Source: Heterohyrax brucei (lineage: Eukaryota > Chordata > Mammalia > Hyracoidea > Procaviidae). Taken from it: 64,000 nucleotides of DNA. Location: positions 159,458,329 to 159,522,328 of the forward strand of contig CM053143.1 of the NCBI GenBank assembly GCA_028571685.1, in the 5' to 3' direction. The notes under the pieces were generated by a model. That model ran no database searches. It had not been told where the DNA came from and saw nothing but the letters and a program-made list of their open reading frames with translations. Each line of letters opens with the position of its first letter. Position 1 is the stretch's first letter. Positions 36,210 to 47,790 of this stretch are shown one piece after another. The position numbers and the translations under genes were made by a program.

Positions 36210-37796
36210 TAAAACTCCAGCAAACAAGTTACAGTAGTAAAGAAAAGAAATAGCATATGATTTTAAACTGAATATTTCATTATGCATTAAGAGAAGACAG
36301 CTATTACACAATATAAAATTGCTAGTAACTCAGTATTGATAACACTATGAAAGTAGCTGCCTTTTATTTTGATCCATATTTTGCTTTCATTTTTTTTTCC
36401 ATAAATGTGAAATAGTTGACATTTACTTCAATTCTTTTTCTTTTAGAGCTCATTATTTTCAGTTGCAACAACATCACCCTAAGACAAATGATCAGAAGTT
36501 AATTTTATAAGCTTCTCTGGCCAAATGGTTACTTGACATCTGAAATAATGTACGATAAACACATTAGAAATATACAAGTGAATTCTATGAAATCAACCAA
36601 GAGACTAGAGTGGCTGTTTTTTGATGAAGAATGTACAGGTTGCTTTTACAAATTTTAAATTTTAGAAGACAGTGAATAAACAGAGGAAAGTAAAATTAAG
36701 TGCTAGTATTTTAAAATTCAGAGTTCTAAAATAGTAAAAAACTAAAAAAATTCAAAATATATGTGCAAAATAAAGTATTTTCTTAGGTGTTTATGACTAT
36801 AGAATTGAAAAAAATTACAGCAGTCACTGGGGATTTGAAAGTACATATTAGAATTTGTCTGGATATTATAATCTGTTATAACTTGTACTGAAATAATTAT
36901 CCAACAACAAAAACATAATGCATATTGTACCTAATATTTATAATTCTAGAAAGTAAATATTAGTATTGTGAAGGAGAAGAGAGAAGGATACGAGAACAGT
37001 AATGACTTTACCCAAATCATTGCTCATAGGAACCTAAACTGGAAATAAAACTCACATTTTCTGATTTGAAAGAACATGTACTTTTTCTCCTAACATCATG
37101 AACTCTCAGTTGTGACTTTCTGTCCTTGATTAATTTTAAACTGTGAGATTTATTTATCTAAAATGGAGCTAGAAAGGCTTGAAAATGTAAAGATTGAAAA
37201 TCATGTCAGTAAAGTCCTTTAGCATTTTACAGTTCATGCCTTTGTTTGTTTATTTTCCTGGCTTTTATAATTGCCATTGCATTGTTCTCTACCTTCAGCG
37301 GTTTATTCCAATAGTGTGTACACTCAAAATTAATCAAAGATTTTTCATTTTACATGTGACCTCTTTGGTAATTTCCTTCATTTTTTGACTCATAACTTAT
37401 TACCAGGAAACAAAATTGTTATCTGTTTATTTGTCCTCTCAGATTGTTGCCCTGCAAATAACTAATGAACATCAAGATCAAGGGATATAGATAAATAAGG
37501 AAACAAAATAAAACAAAACAAAATCCTATACACATTGTACTCCAAACTCTCTCCCGCTAAATTCAATCTAAGTCTAACATGTTCAAATTAGGGACCGCCG
37601 CAGGCTAAACTGACATTTATTTACCCCAAGGCTAGACTGTGCATGAATACAGAATAAGGAGAGCATACTTAGTTTTATTCTTATTACAAAGAAACAGTTT
37701 AAAAACTAGAATCTCAGAATCTGACAAGGCAGTGAAGAACTCATCAATATAGGACCTCTGGGAGGAATTTTATAAGGTGCTAACCCTGAAGCGGAA
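36210..37796. other. AT-rich DNA, nothing recognised
   Basis: Short (AAAAC)n run near 37498-37522. A weak reverse MIR-like segment is possible near 37010-37100. Confidence 0.45.
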
Positions 37797-37970
37797 ACCA
37801 CGGTATAGTCGTTAAGTGGTGTAGTGCTTAAGTGCAACGGTGGCTAACCAAAACGGTGGCAGTTCAAATCCGCCAGGGGCTCCTTGGAACTTCTACGGGA
37901 CAGTTCTACTATCACCTATACAGTCACTGTAAGTCTGCGTTGACTCGATGGCAGTAGGTTTGGGTTTGAA
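37797..37970 (+). mobile_element. AfroSINE
   Basis: 'gtagtgcttaagtgcaacgg', 'gcagttcaaatccgccaggg', 'gctccttggaacttctacgg' and tail 'gttgactcgatggcagtagg'. There is an extra head-like stretch at the start (ggtatagtcgttaag), so the 5' end may be duplicated. Confidence 0.88.
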
Positions 37971-37974
37971 TTTT

Positions 37975-38135
37975 AACCCTGGTGAAGAAGTGGTTAAAAG
38001 CTGTGATTGCTAACGAATAGGTTGGTAGCTCAAATCGATGAAGCACTCCTTAGAAATCCTGTATGGCAACTCTATTCTGTCCTCTAGGGTTGCTGTGATT
38101 CAGAATCTACTCTGCAGCAATGGGTTTGCTTTTTC
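37975..38135 (+). mobile_element. AfroSINE, second in tandem
   Basis: 'accctggtgaagaagtggtt', 'agctcaaatcgatgaagcac', 'gttgctgtgattcagaatc'. It lies directly after the previous SINE in the same orientation. Confidence 0.82.
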
Positions 38136-38219
38136 GGTTAAGTGGCAATAACAGAAAACTAGTCAAATTCGTTCTGGGAATAGTAGGAATGAAGAGGATA
38201 AAGGGTGGTAGAGGAGGAG

Positions 38220-38753
38220 AACTGCCAATCAAGTTCACAAACTCACCCTGGAAAAACTGCTGCATCCTCAGTGCTGAATATCACTATGGTCACCGTGGAA
38301 ATACTCCCCTTGGAAACTATGCATTGACACAAGAGGCTAGTTTACCCTTCAAAGCATTTTCTGGAACAGCCATCGGAGCTGTTGTCATGTTACCCTTGAT
38401 GTCCTGAATGTCATCAAAATGTCTTCTTTTCAATATTTCCATTGTCTGTAGGTAAAGAAAAAAAGTCATTGGAGGCCCAATCAGGTGAGCAAAGAGGGTG
38501 TCCCAAAACCGTTGTTTACAGGCTAAAAAATCTGTCACGGACAATTATACAGCTACTTTTATGAAATTGCCACCTTTCCACCGTGCACAATGAGCGTTCC
38601 AGAAAGAGATACAAAACTGTTTTGAAGGGTGGACTGGGCACTGGTTTCAGTGCATAGCTTCCTAAGGGTAGTACTTCGAAAATGTCCATAGTGATAGTCA
38701 CCAGTGAGGTATATAGCACTTAGAGCAATTAAGTCTGTGGACTTGTCAGACCT
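38220..38753 (-). mobile_element. Palindromic mariner derivative C
   Basis: Left arm about 38220-38371 and right arm about 38594-38753 are inverted copies. Terminal sequences are actgccaatcaagttcac at the left and gtctgtggacttgtcagacc at the right. A ~220-bp minus-strand core between them encodes part of the mariner transposase (KRRHFDDIQDIKGN). Confidence 0.85.
38317..38544 (-). pseudogene. Mariner transposase C-terminal fragment
   Basis: 75 codons including EILKRRHFDDIQDIKGN. The upstream LEHPPYSPDL-type motif is frameshifted. N-terminal domains are absent. Confidence 0.75.
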
Positions 38754-38759
38754 CGTGTA

Positions 38760-40257
38760 TTAACACCGTCTTGGAGAATTTTTAGATACCATCTCAGAAC
38801 ACCAAGTCTTCACTCTGCCTAAGGCTATTCAAACTATTTGCTACTTCAGATTGAACTGTTATGTCAAGAATATTTATTACTATTTTTTCTTTTGTAATCC
38901 ACATTCAATTTCTAAAATTGTAAAAAGAAAGGTACTCTAAATTTGGTATATACATTTTTGTAACTGTAAATTATTTTATTAAATATAACAATACTTGTAA
39001 TCTTTTTATTAAGAATATCATACTGTTCTTTTCAGTATAGAATACAAAGCCAGGTACGCAGGTCTCACTGACCATGAATAAACGTTGATTACGTGGAAGC
39101 TCACAGGATGTTTCGCATTTTTTTTTAACATTTTAATTGCAAGAACATGTCTTAGGGTACTACTAGCTGACAGAGAGGTAATCTAATGATATTTTCTGTT
39201 ATGTCCATTTTCATATAGTATTCTGTTTAACATAAAGCAGTTTGAAATTCTATCATTAAAGTATTTTAATTATAAAAGCATGTGACTTTCAAGAATCAAG
39301 TACGTATCAGCCATTCATGAGACTATAATTAAAATACCAATAAAAATTAGTGTTGCATTTATATAATTGTATATAAACATGAATATTTTTATCTGATAAG
39401 TGCATTAGTTATTTCTTCTGCCTTAATCTTTTGGTTGCCATGAGTCAGATCTGACTCGATGACACTTGGCTTGGCTGACCTTAACCTTTACATTATTTTT
39501 ATATTATATTTCAAAGCAGCAGAACTATCTTTTCTAATATCTAGGATTATTATTTCTCACTGATAACTTTGTGCAGTATAAACATTTCCATCATAATGCC
39601 TATTTTTATCTTTTCCATATTTGATATAAAGTACAAGTGGAACACGTCAAATACGCCAACCAAAGAGAACAGAGAAATACTATTCTTTCAACTGTTCTTT
39701 AGCTACTGGTTAAAATGGGATATTTGTTTAACTGTTCACTCTAAATACATTCTCAGGTATGAGATCTTTGCCCAACATTGTGCAAATAACATTATCCTCT
39801 TCGTGCTTGCTAATATCACACTGTCACTGCTGGATGCAAGCTACATAATCTCTCAAACAGGTCTCTGGTTTAAATCTGTTATTTGGGATCAAACAAAAAT
39901 AGAGTCAAGTAGTACAACTGAAAAATAGTTAACTCTCTCCATTTCTGATTAATCACTAGCCTCACAGTGTTCCTGAGATTTCACTCTCAACATGTTCGTC
40001 TCCTAAAATAACAAGTCAAATTCCAAAGCCTATCAGTCAGAGAATATAAATTCAAGAAGAGATCCCTGACTCCAGCACAGCACTTTGTTCCCCAAAAGAA
40101 ATTGTTTCTTTCATGGATAACTTTGTATTTTATGTAAGTGCTTATGATTTGAATGTATTATTTCTTCTTAAGTGGTTGTAACTTCTGTAAATACTTTTTC
40201 CACGTATTAATGTATATATTCATATATTACAATTTCAAATGGGCTATCCAAAGCTTG
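38760..40257. other. AT-rich DNA; one unexplained 119-codon frame
   Basis: No repeat recognised except a short SINE-tail scrap at 39435-39475. The plus-strand frame 39569-39928 (119 codons) is among the longest outside recognised repeats. It is rich in I, F, S and T, has no motif I know, and sits in AT-rich DNA, so it is probably chance. Confidence 0.4.
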
Positions 40258-40261
40258 TTTC

Positions 40262-40455
40262 TGTCCGGGACTATTCTGACACATTGTGACCCTATAAAAC
40301 AGAGTAGGACTTCCCTAGAGGGTTTGTAAGACTTTAATCCTTATGGAAACAGATGTCCCCATTTTTATCTCACAGTGAGGCTGTTGAGTTCCAACTGCCA
40401 GCATTACAGTGAGCAGTGGAGCTGCACCAGCACTGTGTCACCAAGCCTCCAAAAT
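40262..40455 (-). mobile_element. AfroSINE, long variant
   Basis: Reverse SINE with the extended middle: 'ctataaaacagagtaggac', 'taatccttatggaaacagat', 'gttgagttccaactgccagc', 'cagcactgtgtcaccaagc'. Confidence 0.78.
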
Positions 40456-40484
40456 GCTGTAAAACAAACCAAACCAAACTTGTT

Positions 40485-41011
40485 GCAGTCACCGAGAATT
40501 CTGACTCATAGCGATACTGTGTTGCTGTTGCTATTGCTAGGCTTTATTGAGTCAGATCCTGCTCATAGCAACCCTTTGTAAGAAAGAATGAAACATTGTC
40601 CAGGCTGAACATGCCCACAGTTGTTGTTATGTTTAAGCCCATTATTACATCCATGGTGTTGATTAATCTCCTTGAGGGTCTTCTTTTTTCTGATCCTGAA
40701 ATTTGTCAAGCATGATGTCCTTCTCCACAGACAACAAGTCTAAAATATGTAAGATGCAGTCTTACCATTCTTACTTCTAAGTAGTACTCTGATTGTACTT
40801 TTTCCAGAACAGAACTATTTGTTCTCTTGGGAGGCCAAGGTATATCCAATATTCTCTAACACTGCTGTGCAAAGGCATCAATTCTTCTTCTGTCTTCCTT
40901 ATTCTTTGTCCTGCTTTCACAAAATATGACATCATTGCTTGGGTCAGAAGCACTTTAGTCTTCAAGGTGACATCTTTGTCTTTAATATTTTAGAGAGCCT
41001 TTTGCAGCTGA
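40485..41011 (-). mobile_element. RTE/BovB-class LINE 3' end, copy 5
   Basis: From the shared tail (left) through 'catgatgtccttctccacag' and 'ttccagaacagaactatttg' to 'gccttttgcagct'. Strongly 5'-truncated. It abuts the LTR at 41012. Confidence 0.85.
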
Positions 41012-41537
41012 CAGAAACATCACAAGTGGACAGCTTTCAAAAGAGAAATTTCATTTTGTTACAAACAAGTAGGTTAAAAGTTTAAATTCAGGATGGTAGC
41101 TCTAGGGGAAGGCTTCCTCTGTTGGCTCTGGAGGAAAGTCTTTGTAGTCAGTCTTCCCTTGGTCTGAGAGTTTCTGAGGCACAGAGTCCCCTGTCGTCTA
41201 CAAAGGATACATTCAATTCCCAGCATGCTTTCTTTCTTGATGCTGTGAGGTCCTCAGTCTCTCCTTCTTTCACTTTCCTTTTCTCTCTTGTAGGTTAAAA
41301 GGATAAAAGGTGGTGCAAGTCACACTCAAGGGAAACTCCTTGTACATTGGAGAGGGGAGGTGACCCTAGAAAGGGTGTTTTACTCCCACCCAATCCTCTT
41401 TAACATAAGCCACAGGTAGAGGTTAGGATACAGCACAGGAAAACCACAAAATGTAGAGCAATCACACAATACTGGGAATCATGGCCTAACCACGTTGCTA
41501 CATACATCTTTGGGGAGACATAATTCAATCCATAACA
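41012..41537 (-). mobile_element. Solo LTR, ERVL-MaLR (MLT1-like)
   Basis: Nearly complete on the minus strand: 'gctctaggggaaggcttcct', 'tggctctggaggaaagtct', 'atactgggaatcatggccta', ending 'cataattcaatccataaca', the reverse of the LTR start tgttatggattgaatt. The part corresponding to the LTR 3' end is truncated. Confidence 0.85.
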
Positions 41538-41840
41538 CCCATCATTACATCCACAATGTCAATCTATCTCATTGAGGGTCTTCTTCTTTTGTGATGACTC
41601 ACTAATTTGTCAAGAATGATGTCCTTCTCCAGGACTGATTCTTCCTTATATGTCTTAAATATGTGAAACACAGTCTTTCCACCCTTGCTTCTAAGGAGCA
41701 TTTGAATTGTACTTCTTCCAGTATAGATCTGTTTCTTCTTTTGCAAGCCCTGGGCATATTCAGTATTCTTCTCCAATATCACCACTCAAAAGCATCAATT
41801 TTTCTATTTTCCTTATTCATTGTCTAGCTTTTGTATGATC
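41538..41840 (-). mobile_element. RTE/BovB-class LINE fragment, copy 6
   Basis: It repeats the same element segment as 40637-40920 ('ctcattgagggtcttcttct', 'caagaatgatgtccttctcc'), so it is a separate copy or a duplication, not the other side of copy 5. The minus-strand frame 41564-41785 keeps ESVLEKDIILDK. Confidence 0.8.
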
Positions 41841-41844
41841 TTAA

Positions 41845-42600
41845 TTTAAGAAATGGCAGATAAATGTCTTCTATTAAGTTCTTATTTTATTTTCCAAGAA
41901 GTTCAATGTAATGGCTAAAGCTAGTTAATTCGTACAAGGGAATATACACTACAATAGATTAATAAGCTAGAGCTCCATTGATTAATAATTCTCAAAACAA
42001 TCATTTAGGGGTGCAAAAAGAATGTTTCTCAAGAGTCAGGATTTTCCATTATTTGACCTTTGCAAACACACAAAACCAATCATTTGTGTTGTTCATACTT
42101 GTGTATGTGAGCAGTTATAAAACATTTTTATACAAGATATGTAAATATTCCTATCATCTTGAGGTTACACATAAATGGAGGCGGGGGGGACCGGAGAGTC
42201 CATTAATTAGCAGCTAGGAACTCTAGATAGTTTAATCAAAATATAAAAAAGACATAAACAATTAAAGAACAATCATGAAACAAAATCAACCATTTTTCAA
42301 ACTAAAGCAAATATGAGAAGAAATGCACAGTTTTTGAAAAGTAAATTTTCATGCCATTTCTTTCTGGATTATAGAAAAAATTAGAAATTATTATACTATA
42401 TGTGAACAGCTTCAAAACAGTTTCACTTTTCAGGGATGGAGCATGAAGTGAATAATGTGTATGTAAGTTTACATGTATTTATACACTATATTAGTTCATA
42501 TATACACATGTATTTGGTAAAAAGTTCATTGCCATTGAGTGAATTCTGACTCATAGTGATCCTGTAATATCCATATATACATATATATGTAAATACATAT
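41845..42600. other. AT-rich DNA
   Basis: Mostly unassigned. A scrap of minus-strand SINE tail lies at 42530-42570 and a TA-rich run at 42572-42622. Confidence 0.5.
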
Positions 42601-42623
42601 ACACTTACACTTTATATATATCT

Positions 42624-43645
42624 ATGATGTTGGATGGATCTTGGCTGAAAGCGGAGAATACCACAAAATTGTTTACCTGTGTTTTACTGTGTATACAAAC
42701 ACATTCTATTGCATGGATCAACGAAGAATGGGATTTCTGGAACGACAGGACACTGCATCACTTAAAGTCAGGAAAGATCAGCGTAAGATTTGAATTCTTT
42801 CACCGTATTTATTCAATCTGTATGTTGAGAACATAATCCAAGAAACTGAACAGTATAAAGAAGAACCTGACATCAGGATTGGAGGAAAACTCATTAACAA
42901 TCTGTTATGTAGATGACACAAAGTTGTTTGCTCATAGTAAGGAGAACTTGAAGAACTGAATGGTAAAGATCAAAGACTACAGCCTTCAATATGGTTTATA
43001 TCTTAACATAAAGAAAACAAAAGTTCTCACTACTGGACCAATAAGCAACATCATGATAGATGGCAAAAATGCTAGTTGTCAAAGATTTTGTTTTACTTGG
43101 ATCCACAACTGACAGTCATGGAAGCAGCAATCAAGAAATCAAATGACATAGTATGTCAGAGAAATTTACTGCAAAAGACTCTTTAAAAGATTTGCAAAGA
43201 TGTCACCTTGAGGACTAAGTTGTGGCTGAGCTAAGCCATTGTGTGGCTCAATTGGCTCATAAGAATGCAAAAGGTGGACAATGAACACAGATGATCAAAG
43301 AAGAGCTGATGTTTTTGAAATATGGTATTGACAAAGAATATTTAAGGTACCATGGACTGCTAGAAGAACAAGTAAATCTGTCTTGGAAGATGTACAGCCA
43401 GATTGCTCATTAGAAACGAGGATGTTGAGGTTTGTCTTATATATATATTGGTGATGTGATCAAGAGGGAACAGTTCCTGGAGGAGGGTATCATGCTTGGT
43501 CAAGGACAGACTCAGTGAAGCAGAGGAAGATTCTCAGTGAGAGGGACTGACACAGTGGCTGCGACAATGGATTCAAACACAGCGAATGTTGTGAAGATGG
43601 TACAATACCAAGCAGTTCTTCACCGTACTTTTGAGAAACATAGAA
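42624..43645 (+). mobile_element. RTE/BovB-class LINE, copy 8 (diverged subfamily)
   Basis: It begins in the RT domain ('ttggatggatcttggctgaa') and continues to near the 3' end. The RT catalytic box reads Y-V-D-D at 42906-42917. It diverges from copies 3 and 7 in the last 200 bp ('cagtggctgcgacaatggat', 'gtgaagatggtacaatacc'), like the tails at 53115 and 59265, suggesting a second RTE subfamily. Frames are broken. Confidence 0.8.
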
Positions 43646-43732
43646 GTTTGGAGTGATTGAAATGCATCACTTTTTAATTCAGTACCGATAAGTTATTTTT
43701 ATGACTACAAAAAAAAAATTCAAAAAACAAAG

Positions 43733-43880
43733 CCACTGCTGTTGAGATGGTTCCGACTCAGAGTGACCCTATAGGACAGGTTAGAACTGCTCCACAGTTT
43801 CCAAGGAGCACCTGGTGGATTTGAACTGTCAACTTTTTGGCTAGCAAACATAGCAGTTAACTATCACGTCACCAGGGTAT
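43733..43880 (-). mobile_element. AfroSINE
   Basis: Reverse SINE: 'gatggttccgactcagagtg', 'caaggagcacctggtggatt', 'ctatcacgtcaccagggt'. Confidence 0.9.
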
Positions 43881-44010
43881 AAAGGTTAAATTCTCTTATT
43901 CCAGCAACATTACAAAATTCTAAGTGTGTAATACTAATAAGCACATTTAGAACTGTAGTTAAAATTGTAGTTAATATAGTGAACACTCACATGTGAACTT
44001 CAAAGGTGGC

Positions 44011-46270
44011 TTTTTTTTATGATTGAATGAAAATGTACATTTCCATATAAATTTGCATGCCCACCTGTATGCAGCTCCTCTGTGCTCCCTGCCCGGTGAC
44101 AGCACACTCTTCCTCTCTGCTCCGTGCATGTATTATCCTTCCCTGAATCTGCTATCACCTCCTCTCCACCTACTACCCTGCCTCCAATAACAGGTCAGCA
44201 GGATGACATTCTATATAGATGCATAGAACCATAAAGTGCACACATGATACGGTCACTCTGTATCACCAAGTCCAATTAATTTGTGTCCAAACAGTTGACC
44301 TCCATTATGATTTACGGACAGGGGAAGTATCAAGGCCAGGGCTCTTCTTCCACGGAAACTCTGAGGTCCCTGGACCGTCAGTTGTGGTCTTTTAGTGGAG
44401 ATCTCAGGGTGTACCCCTTTTTATTCTTGTGCTGCCAGTCAAACTTAACTTTGTGAGCTCCATCACGGGTATCACTAGTGGTGGCCAGGTACTATCTGGA
44501 TCTTCCAGTCACACATCGATGTAGTCACCCACTCACATGGGTCTCTGTGTTTTCTTGCTTCTCTTTCCCCCATATCATTTGGTCTTTGGTGATCATCCAT
44601 TCCTGCTGAGTTGGGACCATTTGCTGTACCCTCAGATGGAAGCTTGGCAGCTTTTAAGACCCCAGATTTCACTCACCAATGTGAGGTGCAGAGGGTTCTC
44701 TTGGCAAAATGCTAGTTGTGCCCATTGGCCTCAATTTCACCTGACAGAATGGGCCCTGGCCCCCTGCCCCCGCTCTTCTGTCCTTGCAATATTGGGTTAA
44801 GTGGGAAGAGTAATCATGTTATGTTGAAGTCCAGTTAATACTGATCCTTTTTCTAATGCATGCTGTCACAGATTTCATCCGACCAAGTTTCTATCAACTA
44901 TCTAATCTAAACCCTCCACCCCTCACCCTCCCTCCTTCCCCACACTTGCAGCCGTCAAAGAGTCTTTTCTTCAACGTATGAGTCTGTTTTCAGGTTCTCA
45001 TTGTAGGGGTCTCATACAATATTTGTCCCTTTGTCACTGACTACTTTCACTCAGCATAATGTCCTCCAATCGAAACCAGGTTATGAGATGTTTCCTTTTT
45101 CTTTATCATTGTATAGTGTCTCATTGAGTATATACACCATAGTTTACCCATCCATTCCTCTGTTGTTGAGCATCTGGGTTGATTCTATCTTTTTGCTGTT
45201 GTGGACTGTGCTGCAAAAAACATTCATGTGCATATATCAGTTGGTGTGAATGGTCTTGATTCTGTAGGATATATTCTAGCAGTGGGATTACTGGCTTAAA
45301 TGGTGTATCTATATCGAGCTTTTTAAGCAAGCACCAGATTGCTTTCCAAAGAGGTTGGACCATTTTGCAATCTCACCAACAGTGTAGGAGAGTTCCACTT
45401 TTTCCACTGCCTCTTCAATACTTGTTGTTTTATGTTTTTCTGGATCATGGTCAACCTTGCTGGGGTGAGAAGGTTATCTCACTGTAGTTTTGATTTGAAT
45501 TTCTGTAGTAGTTAATGATCATGAGCATGTCCACACGTATTTTTTGGCTGCCTGGATCTCCTCTTTAGAGAAGTGTCAGTCCATCTGCTTTGCCCATTAC
45601 TTAATTGGATAATTTATCTTTTTCTTATTGATATTTTGTAGTACCTTAGAGATTACAGCACTTGGCTTGATTTATAGATTATGGACATCAGATGTAAGTC
45701 TGACATATAGTTGCCAAATATTTTTTTTTTCCATTCTGTTAGGTGGCCTTTTAATTCTATTAATAAAGTCTTAGTACTTCCCATTTATCTACTTTCTCTG
45801 TTGTTTTGTTTTGTTTTACAGATTTTGAAATCTGTTTGTGTTGTGTATTAAATCTTCCATTGCTGTTCCTACTTTTTCTTGAATGAGCTTTATCGTTTTA
45901 GAGTTGATATTTAGATCTTTTATCCAGTTTGAGTTGGTTTTTCTATAAGGTATAAGACATGGGTCTTGTTTCAATTTATTGCAGATGTATATCAAATTTT
46001 GCCAGAACGATTTCTTGAAGAGATTGTTTTTACCCTAGTTTAATGTCTTAGGGCCTTTGTTGAATATCAGCTGTTCATAGGAAGATGGTGTCATCTCTGG
46101 GGTTTTGATTCTGTCCCATTGATCCACCTGTCTCTTTTTGTAGCAGTATCAGGCTGTTTTGACTACTGTGGCAGTATAATAGGTTCTAAAGCTGGGTAGT
46201 GAGAGACTTCCCAGTGTGTTCTTCTTCTTCAGTAGTGTTTTGCTTATCCAGAGCTTCTTCCTTTTCCAAG
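44011..46270 (-). mobile_element. L1, 5'-truncated, minus strand
   Basis: The T run at 44011-44018 is the reverse of the poly-A tail. The 3' UTR and C-terminal ORF2 follow to about 46270. The left flank caaaggtggc (44001-44010) resembles caaagtggc (46271-46279), a probable target-site duplication with one indel. The 3' UTR matches the elements at 5731 and 48628 along most of its length. Confidence 0.88.
45110..46243 (-). pseudogene. L1 ORF2 C-terminal part
   Basis: The minus-strand frame 45121-45363 contains MVQPLWKAIWCLLKKLDIDT, homologous to the ORF2 end at 7509-7570. Earlier segments are in other frames, and at 46186-46243 the sequence reads NTTEEEEHTGKSL. RT and endonuclease are missing through 5' truncation. 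Confidence 0.82.
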
Positions 46271-46375
46271 CAAAGTGGCATGATTTTTAATGTGGCATTT
46301 TTCAGATAATATATTTCATTGTATGTGCTTAGAAAATATGATTTAGTACATTTCCTGTAATGATTTTGTTTTGTA

Positions 46376-46665
46376 AAATTAGAATACTCCTTGCAGCAGC
46401 CATTGTTATGTGCCACTCTTGATCTCTCTCTAAGAAGGAACATGCCACAAGAGGCATAGTTAGATAACAGCCTCTAGCTGCAGATACTGTCAAGATCTAC
46501 CTCAGCTTTCGAGCCATGGTACACAGTGGAATGACTGGTCCCATCCAGTAATTGAATATCATGAAAATACAAGAGTTCAGTGTTTCCAGCTTCCAGAGAC
46601 TCTTATAAAGACTTAGTACAGTAGCTTGTTAGTTGGGTAGACAGAATTTTCTCAAGGATATATCA
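46376..46665. repeat. Unidentified ~290-bp repeat, copy a
   Basis: It shares about 290 bp with 47502-47790: 'gcagcagccattgttatg', 'aagaaggaacatgccacaag', 'tgatgaaaatacaagg'-like phrases, and 'gaattttctcaagg'. By eye identity is roughly 80%. On the minus strand both copies can be read with YHGSKA and SCGMFLL in similar order. I do not recognise the family. Confidence 0.85.
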
Positions 46666-46819
46666 CTATCTGAAACTTCCTGTCCTCAGTTGTCTTTCCT
46701 TTCTACTCTTTATTCACACATTTCGGACCTGTATTGCAGTTAGATGTCTCTTCCTGCTCCTATCCTTTCGTCTTTATCTTTCACAAACATTGTCCCCGAT
46801 AGATATCCTGTGTTTCCAA

Positions 46820-47003
46820 GGAACCCTGGTGATGCAGTAGTTAAAGTATTTGGCTGCTAACCAAAAGATCAGTGGTTCAAACTCACTATCAGTTCCATGG
46901 AAGAAAGACGTGGGAGCCTGCCTCTATGAAGAAACCCTATAGAGCAGTTCTCTATTCAGTAGGGTCTCTATGAGTAAGAACTGAATTGACAGCAATAGAT
47001 TTT
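46820..47003 (+). mobile_element. AfroSINE
   Basis: 'aaccctggtgatgcagtagt', 'ggctgctaaccaaaagatca', with the extra middle 'gggagcctgcctctatgaag', and tail 'ctatgagtaagaactgaatt'. Confidence 0.85.
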
Positions 47004-47059
47004 ACTTCTAAGTAAAAAAAGAATGTAATAATGAGAAGTTATTAAACAAAACATCTCAT

Positions 47060-47162
47060 TGCAGTTGAGTCAATTTGACTCATAGCAACCCCCTGATACA
47101 GAGCAGAACTTCTCCTACATGTGAATTAGAACTTTCAGTATTTTGGTTAGCAGTTGAACTTT
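47060..47162 (-). mobile_element. AfroSINE fragment
   Basis: Reverse tail 'gcagttgagtcaatttgact' then 'acagagcagaacttctcc', 'ttttggttagcagttgaac'. Diverged. Confidence 0.7.
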
Positions 47163-47501
47163 TTGAGTGAGTATTTTATTTTCTTCAAAAGAGAACAGTA
47201 ATATAATGTATTGTTTTATAAATGACTCTATGATTAATCAGAGTACTGAATCAAAGGTAGCGGTAGCCTTATAGGCAAATCAGTCACCAATTTTTGACTG
47301 GGTGTCATTCTCCAAATGGCTATTTTGCTCCCCAAATCATGTCACATTTTACAATTTACAAAATAATAGAACTCAAGGAATATTATGAATAACCCTGTGC
47401 CAAAAAGTTAAACGTCTTAGATTAAATGGATAAATTATGTGAAACATACAAATTACTGAAGCTTGCTCAAGAATAACCTGAAAGTCAAGTAGCTACTTAA
47501 A

Positions 47502-47790
47502 AAATTGGAATACTTCATGCAGCAGCCACTCTGTTATGTGCTACTCTTGATCTGTAGACAAGAAGGAACATGCCACAAGAGACACAGTTAGCTAACAGAC
47601 TCCAACTGCAGATACTGTTAGGATCTTCTTGAGCTTTTGACCCATGGTACACAACAGTATGATTCTTCCCTTCCAGTAATTGAGTATGATGAAAATACAA
47701 GGATCCAGCATTTCTAGCTTTAAGGGACTTTTCTAAAGACTTAGCACTAGCTCCTTATCAGGCTGTGTAGAATTTTCTCAAGGCTATAAC
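47502..47790. repeat. Unidentified ~290-bp repeat, copy b (interrupted by RTE)
   Basis: Direct repeat of 46376-46665. Its expected continuation ('actatctgaaacttcc' after copy a) appears at 52334 ('cactgtctgaaactttt'), on the far side of the RTE, so the RTE landed inside this unit. Confidence 0.8.

Noticed and set aside
39569-39928. 119-codon plus-strand open frame outside named repeats
   Set aside because: AT-rich composition, no recognised motif and no supporting splice or promoter context. Chance is the simpler reading.
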